Origin: Nocardioides albus
GTDB taxonomy: Bacteria > Actinomycetota > Actinomycetes > Propionibacteriales > Nocardioidaceae
DNA length: 64,000 nt
Assembly: GCF_014648255.1 (NCBI RefSeq)
Contig: NZ_BMQT01000007.1
Location: 168,846-232,845 of the forward strand
Reading direction: 5' to 3'
The notes under the pieces were generated by a model. That model saw only the letters and a list, made by a program, of their open reading frames with translations. It did not search any database and had not been told where the DNA came from. This document shows, one piece after another, positions 58,299-64,000 of this stretch. Made by a program: the position numbers and the translations under genes. Positions within the stretch are counted from its first letter, which is position 1, and every line of letters begins with the position of its first letter.

Positions 58299-58311
58299 TC
58301 TGGAGTTGGTC

Positions 58312-58626
58312 ATGTCTTGGATTTTTCTCGTGGTGTCCGGCGTCCTCGAGGCCGTGTGGGCGCTCGCTCTGGGGCGTACCGAGGGCTTCTCGCGGCTGGT
58401 TCCGTCGATCGTCTTCGGCGTTGCTCTCGCGGGCAGCCTGGCGGGCCTCGCCCTGGCCATGCGCACACTGCCCATCGGCACAGCGTACGCGGTCTGGGTC
58501 GGCATCGGCGCGGCGCTCACCGTCGGCTACTCGATGGCCACCGGAGCCGAGTCGATCAGCGCGGTGCGAGTGCTGCTGATCGTCGCGCTCGTCGGCTGTG
58601 TCATCGGCCTCAAGCTCACTCACTGA
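58312..58626 (+). CDS. gdx: SMR family guanidinium exporter (Gdx/SugE type)
   Basis: A 104-residue four-helix small multidrug resistance protein with the coupling Glu13 in SGVLEAVWALALG and the SugE/Gdx-type loop LPIGTAYAVWVGIGAALTVGY. Directly behind a guanidine-III riboswitch, so guanidinium is the likely substrate. SMR proteins act as antiparallel dimers; only one gene is present, consistent with a dual-topology homodimer. Upstream codons to 58213 are the riboswitch read as protein and are not translated. Confidence 0.9.
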   Translation: MSWIFLVVSGVLEAVWALALGRTEGFSRLVPSIVFGVALAGSLAGLALAMRTLPIGTAYAVWVGIGAALTVGYSMATGAESISAVRVLLIVALVGCVIGLKLTH

Positions 58627-58712
58627 CGTCGGGTGCGGCCCTGTGCCGCGGACACGACCGTCGGCGCTTGACTCTTTCGATATCAGTGCGAAACTTGCTC
58701 TCTCCACTATTA

Positions 58713-58728
58713 TCTATCGTACGACAGA
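58713..58728. promoter_or_regulatory. TetR-type operator before its regulator gene
   Basis: TCT-A-TCGTACGA-C-AGA is a 16-base dyad with one mismatch per arm, 16 bases before the GTG at 58745. A second short dyad, TTTCG-N9-CGAAA, lies at 58675-58693. Autoregulation is likely. Confidence 0.5.
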
Positions 58729-58744
58729 AAAGGGCGATGCCACG

Positions 58745-59428
58745 GTGTCACAGATCTCGCCGCGTCCGGGTCGCGGCCGTCCACGGCTGCTTCCGGGCAC
58801 GATTGCGGCGAACCCCCGAGACCAGATCCTCGCCGCCGCTGCGGAGCTCTTCGTCGGCCGCGGCTATGCCGGGACCACCACCCGCGAGATCGCGGACGGT
58901 GCCGGGCTGAGACAGGCGTCGATCTACTACCACTTCGGCAGCAAGGAGGAGATCCTCGCTGTGCTGCTCGAGCGTTCGGTCCAAGAACGGGTCGAGCAGG
59001 CCGGGAAGATCGAGGCCGACATGGGGACGGTCACTCCCGACGTGGGCCTCTACGCCCTCGCCGTCAGCGACATGAGCGCCCTGGTCGCGATGCCCCACAA
59101 CATCGGCATGCTCTACCGCCTTCCCGACGTCATCGCCTCGCCCGTCTACGACCGCTACGACCACCTCCGCGGCGACCTCGTCGCCGGATACGGGCGGGTC
59201 GCGCAGCGGGCAGCGGGGGAGCGGATCTCGGCGAGCAGCGGCGAACCCGGCCTCGGCGAGCTGCTCGTGCAGATGGTCGAGAGCGTGGTCAGCCTCCGTC
59301 GCGAGGACCGGGTCGGCAGCACGACCGTCGCCACGATCGCCGCGGCGTGCCTGCGGCTGTGCGGGATCGCCGAGGACGCGATCGAGCAGGCGCGCGGGGC
59401 GGCCCTGGCTGCGCTGGCGCGAGCCTAG
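58745..59428 (+). CDS. TetR/AcrR family transcriptional regulator
   Basis: A 227-residue one-component regulator. The N-terminal HTH is typical (RDQILAAAAELFVGRGYAGTTTREIADGAGLRQASIYYHFGSKEEILAVLLERSV). The ligand domain is not assignable. GTG 58745 follows AAAGGG by ten bases. The 3' end overlaps the convergent CDF gene by four bases. Its target could be the SMR gene upstream, but that gene already has a riboswitch; other targets are likely. Confidence 0.88.
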   Translation: MSQISPRPGRGRPRLLPGTIAANPRDQILAAAAELFVGRGYAGTTTREIADGAGLRQASIYYHFGSKEEILAVLLERSVQERVEQAGKIEADMGTVTPDVGLYALAVSDMSALVAMPHNIGMLYRLPDVIASPVYDRYDHLRGDLVAGYGRVAQRAAGERISASSGEPGLGELLVQMVESVVSLRREDRVGSTTVATIAAACLRLCGIAEDAIEQARGAALAALARA

Positions 59429-60330
59429 TGCATTCCCGGCTCGTGGGCCAGATGAGTCTCGGGCTCGAGCTGGAAGGTCGAGTGCTCGACGTCGAAGTGC
59501 CCGGTCAGACAGGCCTGGACGCGGTCGAGGACCTGGGGCGCGCTGCCGTCGAGGAAGCACTGCGGGCGCAGGGTCAGGTGCGCTGAGACCGCGGGCAGGC
59601 CCGAGGTGACGGTCCAGGCGTGCAGGTCGTGCACCTCGAGGACGTCGTCGACCTCGAGCAGATGCCGGCGCAGGTCCTCGACGTCGACCTCGGCCGGCGC
59701 ACCCTCGAGCAGGATCCGGCCGCTGTCGCGGAGCAGACAGACACCGGCGTACGTCATCAGGGCGACGACCACGAGCGAGGCCACCGGGTCGGCACGGGTC
59801 CAGCCGGTGAGCAGGATGACGATCGCGGCGACGAGGGTGCCGATGAAGCCGTAGAGGTCGGAGAGCACGTGCTGGTAGGCGCCCTCGACGTTGAGCGAGG
59901 TGCGGTTGGCGCGTGCCATCAGGGCGGCCGCGACGACGTTGACGGCACAGCCGACGACCGCGACGACGAACATCGGCCATCCCTCTGCGTGGGGCGGGTC
60001 GATGAGCCGTCGCACGGCCTCCACACCCACGACCGCGGCGAAGACGAGCAGGGTGATCCCGTTGAGTGCGGCCGAGAGGATCTCGGCGCGCTTCCAGCCG
60101 TAGGTCCACTGCCCGTGCGCGGGCCGCGAGGCCAGCCGCATCGCCCACAGCGCTGCCGCGATCGCACCGATGTCGGTGAGCATGTGGCCGGCATCGGCCA
60201 GCAGCGCGAGCGAGTTCGCGAGGATCGCGACCGTCACCTCGCCGATCAGGAACACACCCAAGAGCGTCATCGCGGCGATCAGGTAGCGCCGGTCGGCCGC
60301 CGGTGAGATGTGGTCGTGATCGTGGCCCAT
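59425..60330 (-). CDS. Cation diffusion facilitator (zinc/cadmium exporter)
   Basis: A 301-residue CDF transporter with six helices. The His-rich N-terminus (MGHDHDH) can capture metal. The transport site residues are seen as LLADAGHMLTD (His49, Asp53) and HVLSDLYG. The C-terminal ferredoxin-like domain starts near DVEDLRRHLLEVDDVLEVHDLHAWTV. It is of the ZitB/CzcD subgroup and exports Zn2+ or Cd2+ from the cytoplasm in exchange for protons. A TAGGAT box eight bases before the ATG suggests a leaderless message. Confidence 0.93.
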   Translation of the reverse strand: MGHDHDHISPAADRRYLIAAMTLLGVFLIGEVTVAILANSLALLADAGHMLTDIGAIAAALWAMRLASRPAHGQWTYGWKRAEILSAALNGITLLVFAAVVGVEAVRRLIDPPHAEGWPMFVVAVVGCAVNVVAAALMARANRTSLNVEGAYQHVLSDLYGFIGTLVAAIVILLTGWTRADPVASLVVVALMTYAGVCLLRDSGRILLEGAPAEVDVEDLRRHLLEVDDVLEVHDLHAWTVTSGLPAVSAHLTLRPQCFLDGSAPQVLDRVQACLTGHFDVEHSTFQLEPETHLAHEPGMH

Positions 60331-60338
60331 ATCGAATG

Positions 60339-60344
60339 ATCCTA
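60339..60344 (-). promoter_or_regulatory. -10 box of a leaderless CDF promoter
   Basis: On the minus strand this reads TAGGAT, eight bases before the ATG at 60330. Confidence 0.4.
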
Positions 60345-60394
60345 GGCGGGATATCCGGTTCTGCCTCGTGCCGTCCCGTGGCATGGTGGCCAGC

Positions 60395-61186
60395 ATGTCG
60401 CTCGCCGAGAACTTTCTGTCCCTGCACCTTCCCGGCACTCCGCTGCTGATGCCCAACGCCTGGGATGCGGGCTCGGCCAAGGTCCTGGCCTCGCTGGGTT
60501 TCCAGGCGCTGGCCACGACCAGCAGCGGGTACGCAGCAACCCTGGGGCGGTTCGACGGCCAGGTCAGCCGGGACGAGGTGATCGCGCACGCGACCGCGCT
60601 GGTCGAAGCGGTGCAGGTGCCGGTCTCGGCCGACATGGAGGCCGGCTTCGGCGGCTCTGTGACCGAGGTGGAGGAGACGTTCCGGCTTGCCGCGGCCGCC
60701 GGGCTGGCGGGCGGGTCGATCGAGGACTACACCGGGCTCGAGAAGGACACGATCTACTCCGTCGAGGAGGCAGCCGAGCGGGTCGCCGCGGCGGCCGCTG
60801 CGGCAGGCGACGGCTTCGCCCTCACCGCCCGCGCCGAGAACCACATCCGCGGCCGTGACGATCTCGACGACACCATCGCCCGTCTGCAGGCCTACCAGGA
60901 CGCGGGTGCCGACGTCCTCTTCGCGCCGGGCGTCGTCGCCGTCGAGGACGTACGCCGCCTGGTGGGCGCCGTCGACCGCCCGGTCAACGTCCTGCTCCTG
61001 CCGGGCGGCCCGTCGGTGCCGGAGCTGGCTGAGGCGGGCGCGGCGCGCATCTCGGTCGGTGGCGCCTTCGCCTTCGCCGCACTGGGCGCCGTCAAGCGCG
61101 CTGCCGAGGAGCTTCTCGGCGCCGGTACGACCGGCTACTCGGAGCTGGCCGCCGAAGGTGCCAAGGCGTTTCGCGACGCTGGTTGA
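60395..61186 (+). CDS. Isocitrate lyase/PEP mutase superfamily protein
   Basis: A 263-residue TIM-barrel protein of the ICL/PEPM superfamily. PNAWDAGSAKVLASLGFQALATTSSGYAATLG at the start, SADMEAGFG for metal binding, and SIEDYTG follow. The KKCGH lyase motif of isocitrate lyase is missing, so it is closer to carboxyphosphonoenolpyruvate mutase/oxaloacetase-like members; the reaction is unknown. Start ATG 60395; in-frame alternatives at 60383 and 60368 add a few residues. Confidence 0.87.
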   Translation: MSLAENFLSLHLPGTPLLMPNAWDAGSAKVLASLGFQALATTSSGYAATLGRFDGQVSRDEVIAHATALVEAVQVPVSADMEAGFGGSVTEVEETFRLAAAAGLAGGSIEDYTGLEKDTIYSVEEAAERVAAAAAAAGDGFALTARAENHIRGRDDLDDTIARLQAYQDAGADVLFAPGVVAVEDVRRLVGAVDRPVNVLLLPGGPSVPELAEAGAARISVGGAFAFAALGAVKRAAEELLGAGTTGYSELAAEGAKAFRDAG

Positions 61187-61194
61187 CTGGACCC

Positions 61195-61953
61195 GTGATC
61201 GATGAGCTGAAGGTCGTGCGAGCGGGGTTCGCGCCGATCAAGGGGACCAGGCACCTGGCCCATGACCGGGTGGTGCTCGACGAGCGGGGCGTCGTCGGGG
61301 ATCGCGGGTTCGCGCTGGTGTCGGTCGATCCCGAGCATCCGGGAAGCGGGCGGGTGCTGCGCACCGTGCAGCACCCCTCGCTGGTCGCGGTGCGGGCCGA
61401 GCCGGCCGGACGCCGCCTCGAGGTCGAGCTGCCGGACGGCGCGACCGCCTCCGCCGAGCCGGTCGCGACGAGCGAGCGCATCACCTGCGACTACTGGGGT
61501 CGTCAGGTCGACCTGGAGCTGCTCGAGGCTCCCCACGCGGCGCTGTTCTCGCGGTGGCTCGGCCGACCGGTGCGGCTGGCTCGCGCCCGTCGAGGTGACG
61601 TCGTCTTCGCCGGGGCGGTGTCGGTGGTGACGACGGCCTCGCTGCACGACCTCGCCCGACGGGTCGGTGACGATGCCCTGGCGGCGGCGCGGTTCCGGCC
61701 GAACCTCGTCGTCGAGACAGACGAGCCCTATGCCGAGGACACCTGGCTCGGCCGGGAGGTCCGGGTCGGGTCGGCGAGGCTCCGGATCGGCGTACCCATC
61801 CCGCGGTGCGCCGTGATCGACATCCATCCGGAGACGGGGGAGCGGGACGTACGCCTGCTGAAGACCCTCGCCTCGCACCGGCCGCTCAACCGGGCCGGCG
61901 AGCCGGCGTTCGGGGTATTCGCCGAGGTGGTCGCTCCCGGAGTCGTGGGCTGA
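61195..61953 (+). CDS. MOSC domain-containing protein
   Basis: A 252-residue protein with an N-terminal beta-barrel domain (KVVRAGFAPIKGTRHLAHDRVVLDERGVVGDRGFALVSVD) followed by the MOSC domain (FRPNLVVETDEPYAEDTWLGREVRVGSARLRIGVPIPRCAVIDIHPETGE). The cysteine in PRCAV is the likely Mo-cofactor ligand, as in YcbX and mARC enzymes. These reduce N-hydroxylated compounds using molybdenum cofactor. The start GTG is eight bases after the preceding stop. Functionally it needs the cofactor that moaA at the window's left end helps to make. Confidence 0.87.
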   Translation: MIDELKVVRAGFAPIKGTRHLAHDRVVLDERGVVGDRGFALVSVDPEHPGSGRVLRTVQHPSLVAVRAEPAGRRLEVELPDGATASAEPVATSERITCDYWGRQVDLELLEAPHAALFSRWLGRPVRLARARRGDVVFAGAVSVVTTASLHDLARRVGDDALAAARFRPNLVVETDEPYAEDTWLGREVRVGSARLRIGVPIPRCAVIDIHPETGERDVRLLKTLASHRPLNRAGEPAFGVFAEVVAPGVVG

Positions 61954-62011
61954 ACCGGCGGCGTCGCCGGGCAACGCGCCGGGACACGCAGCGCCACATA
62001 CTCAGGTGGGC

Positions 62012-62995
62012 ATGCGTACGCTCCTGAACGTGGATATGCAAACGCTGTTGTCACGTGACTCCGTGAAGGTCGCCCTCGTCGTCAACGCCGGCTCGCGCCG
62101 CGGAGAGGACGCGCTGGCCTCCTCGGAGGAGATGCTCCGCTCCGCGGGGATCGAGGACGTGCGCTCCTACGCGGTCCACTCGGGGGAGGAGCTGGAGAGC
62201 ACACTCGACGAGGTGGCTGCCGACCAGCCCGACCTCCTCGTCATCGGGGGTGGTGACGGATCGGTGAGTGCCGCGGCGGCTCGGATCGCCGGGACCGACG
62301 TCGTGCTCGCCGTGCTGCCGCTCGGCACCGCCAACGACTTCGCCCGCACGCTCGAGCTGGACCAGGATCCGGAGACCGCGATCCAGCAGGTGCTCGAGGG
62401 AAAGATCATCAACGTCGACATCGGCAAGGCCAACGGTCACACCTACCTCAACGTCGCCTCCTTCGGTCTCTCCGTCGCGGTGACCGAGGCACTGGACCCG
62501 CGTCTGAAGAAGGTGATCGGACCGGCGGCCTATCCGGTGGCCACGCTCCAGGCCTACCGCCACCACCGGCCGTTCACCGCCCGGCTGGAGTTCCCCGACG
62601 GTGACCACGACCCGCTGGAGCTCGACGACCTGCTCCAGGTCGCGGTCGGCAACGGCCGCCACTACGGCGGCGGCAACACCGTCGCGCCCTCGGCCTCGGT
62701 GGACGACGACCTGCTCGACGTCTACGCCATCGTCCGTGGCCGCATGCGGGACCACGTCTCCATCGCGCGGCTGCTCAAGAGCGGCCACTTCATCGAGCAC
62801 GACCAGGTGCACCACGTGACCACCACCGCGGTGCGGATCACCACCGACGAGCCGATGCCGGTCAACCTCGACGGGGAGATCCTCACCGAGACGCCGACCG
62901 ACTTCACGCTCGAGAGCAACGCGCTCCACGTCGCGGTGCCGATCCGCAGCCGCGCCGGCCGTCTCGACGGCCCTGCGCCCGACGTCCAGAGCTGA
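62012..62995 (+). CDS. Diacylglycerol/lipid kinase family protein
   Basis: A 327-residue DagK/YegS/LCB5-fold kinase. The ATP site has VVNAGSRRGED, LLVIGGGDGSVSAAA and LPLGTANDFARTLEL. The C-terminal beta-domain ends with EPMPVNLDGEILTETPTDFTLESNALHVAVP, the normal family pattern. It phosphorylates a lipid hydroxyl, often diacylglycerol. Possible starts are GTG 62006, ATG 62012 (AGGTGG upstream) and ATG 62036. Confidence 0.9.
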   Translation: MRTLLNVDMQTLLSRDSVKVALVVNAGSRRGEDALASSEEMLRSAGIEDVRSYAVHSGEELESTLDEVAADQPDLLVIGGGDGSVSAAAARIAGTDVVLAVLPLGTANDFARTLELDQDPETAIQQVLEGKIINVDIGKANGHTYLNVASFGLSVAVTEALDPRLKKVIGPAAYPVATLQAYRHHRPFTARLEFPDGDHDPLELDDLLQVAVGNGRHYGGGNTVAPSASVDDDLLDVYAIVRGRMRDHVSIARLLKSGHFIEHDQVHHVTTTAVRITTDEPMPVNLDGEILTETPTDFTLESNALHVAVPIRSRAGRLDGPAPDVQS

Positions 62996-63009
62996 GGGCC
63001 TGAGCCGGG

Positions 63010-63903
63010 CTAGGGGCGGCCCGCCCGGGGCACGTCGACCCGGATGGCCAACAGCCGAGCCTCGGCGTTGGCCTTGCGCGGTTCCTCGAAGAAGTCGGGC
63101 GCGGCACAGACGTACAGCGTCTTCCCGTCGCTGCCTCCCAGCATGCATGCGAAGACGCCACCGCCCGGCTCGATCTGCTCGAGGATCTCGCCGCCCTCGG
63201 CGACCCTGACCAGCCGGCCGAAGACCGCGTCGGCGGCCCAGACCGCGCCTTCGGCGTCCAGGCAGCAGCCGTCGGGTGCCAGGACGGCGTCGCCCATCGC
63301 CTCACCGAACGCGGTGTGGGTGGTGAGCTCGCCGAACTTGGCCCAGGTACGCCGGTTGGTCAGCGACCCGTCGTCGGTGATGTCGAACGCGCTGATCCGG
63401 TTGCCGCAGGTCTCGTCGACGATGAGCGTGCCGTCGTCGGTGATCACGCTGCCGTTGGGGAACCACAGGTCGTCGGCGACCTCGGTCACCGTCCCGTCCG
63501 GGTCCACCCGCAGCAGCACCGTCGGTGCCACGTCGGCGCCGGCCATGATGTCGAAGCCGAAGTTCCCGACGTACGCCCGGCCCTGCTCGTCGACCACCAT
63601 GTCGTTGAGGTGGTGGTCGACATGGCCGCTGAGATCGGCATGGGTCACCAGCGAGCCGTCGCTCTCGCGACGCAGGATCCTACGGTCGCGCATCGAGACG
63701 ACCAGGAGATGGCCGTCAGGGAGCCAGCCCAGCCCCGACGGCTGCCCCGGCACCTCCGCCTCGACCCGAAGGTCCGACCCGTCCTCCTGCGCCGAGTAGA
63801 CCTTGTAGGAGTAGAAGTCCACGAACCAGATCCGGCCCTGGTGCCACCTCGGGCACTCCAGGTAGTGCAGGTCCTCCACGACGGTGCTGATCTCTCTGGC
63901 CAT
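63010..63903 (-). CDS. SMP-30/gluconolactonase-like beta-propeller protein
   Basis: A 297-residue six-bladed propeller of the SMP-30 family. It has the N-terminal LECPRWHQGRIWFVDFYS with the metal-binding glutamate, DHHLNDMVVDEQGRAYVGNFGF, and CLDAEGAVWAADAVFGRLVRV with the catalytic-position aspartate. These hydrolyse sugar lactones or related esters. The frame is open upstream through the neighbouring 21-bp repeat, which would read PTYVTSR again and again, but the protein fold begins at ATG 63903. Confidence 0.9.
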   Translation of the reverse strand: MAREISTVVEDLHYLECPRWHQGRIWFVDFYSYKVYSAQEDGSDLRVEAEVPGQPSGLGWLPDGHLLVVSMRDRRILRRESDGSLVTHADLSGHVDHHLNDMVVDEQGRAYVGNFGFDIMAGADVAPTVLLRVDPDGTVTEVADDLWFPNGSVITDDGTLIVDETCGNRISAFDITDDGSLTNRRTWAKFGELTTHTAFGEAMGDAVLAPDGCCLDAEGAVWAADAVFGRLVRVAEGGEILEQIEPGGGVFACMLGGSDGKTLYVCAAPDFFEEPRKANAEARLLAIRVDVPRAGRP

Positions 63904-63914
63904 GTCCCCATCAT

Positions 63915-64000
63915 GCCGAGAAGTCACGTACGTCGGGCGAGAAGTCACGTACGTCGGCCGAGAAGTCACGTACGTCGGCCGAGTTGGCACAACGTTGCCA
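63915..64000. repeat. 21-bp repeat locus 7, cut by the window edge
   Basis: Three direct units at 63915, 63936 and 63957 (GCCGAGAAGTCACGTACGTC type; the middle one starts GGCGAG), then the start of the central dyad (GAGTTGGCAC-AACG-TTGCCA). The second half should lie just beyond the window. Located upstream of the SMP-30 gene. Confidence 0.85.

Noticed and set aside
58213..58311. A longer start for the SMR exporter
   Set aside because: These codons are the riboswitch; family proteins start at MSWIFLVVSG and the riboswitch ends just before it.
63904..63990. An N-terminal extension of the SMP-30 protein reading PTYVTSR repeats
   Set aside because: It is the 21-bp repeat read in frame (21 bases is seven codons); the protein fold and family start begin at ATG 63903.
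1..64000. tRNA, rRNA or insertion-sequence genes
   Set aside because: I looked for cloverleaf ends, rRNA blocks, transposase motifs and terminal inverted repeats and saw none.

Overview
The window is high-GC actinobacterial chromosome with GTG starts, many candidate leaderless promoters and a FabG-InhA-type reductase pair. Gene content and style suggest Nocardioides or a close relative in the Nocardioidaceae; this is an inference, because no rRNA or other marker gene lies in the window. I see no tRNA, rRNA, CRISPR array, prophage or insertion sequence.

Layout, left to right. 1-5.6 kb: SURF1 (cut by the edge), moaA, a nucleoside hydrolase, two small conserved proteins, fabG-fabI and a SixA-type phosphatase. 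5.8-13.7 kb: serB, an unknown protein, a lone ABC ATPase, an NfeD-SPFH membrane pair, a TauE/SafE carrier, a nitroreductase and a BCCT osmolyte transporter. 13.8-22.1 kb: the most unusual part, two divergent operons holding five stand-alone condensation/acyltransferase-fold proteins and an alpha/beta hydrolase, with no adenylation, ketosynthase or carrier-protein gene beside them. 22.1-25.2 kb: a VOC protein and a three-gene ABC-2 exporter. 25.3-35.2 kb: a two-component flavin oxidoreductase pair, an orphan response regulator, a YbhB-like protein, a CysG-like siroheme enzyme, a 1455-residue secreted subtilase with HAF repeats, and a SpoU methyltransferase. 35.3-41.3 kb: a complete alpha-glucoside uptake and hydrolysis locus (binding lipoprotein, two permeases, GH13 enzyme) with a divergent LacI regulator and a dyad between them.

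41.4-49.7 kb: an AbiEi/DUF559-type protein, an RNase H-GNAT fusion, a membrane protein, an ABC-F protein preceded by an apparent leader peptide and Shine-Dalgarno-sequestering hairpin, a patatin with its own upstream mini-ORF, a MntA/HepT toxin-antitoxin pair, LhgO and peptide deformylase. 49.8-57.4 kb: two acyl-CoA dehydrogenases behind an operator-like dyad, a second patatin, galK, and a membrane protein paired with a solute-binding/vWA fusion. 57.5-64 kb: a LysR sensor domain without its DNA-binding part, a guanidine-III riboswitch in front of an SMR exporter, a TetR regulator, a CDF metal exporter, a PEP-mutase-like enzyme, a MOSC protein, a lipid kinase and an SMP-30 family protein.

Across the window a family of 21-bp tandem units (consensus start GCCGAGAAGTCA) recurs at seven intergenic loci, five of them exactly between convergent genes and often arranged as inverted arrays. 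It looks like a lineage-specific element acting at transcript ends or on chromosome structure.
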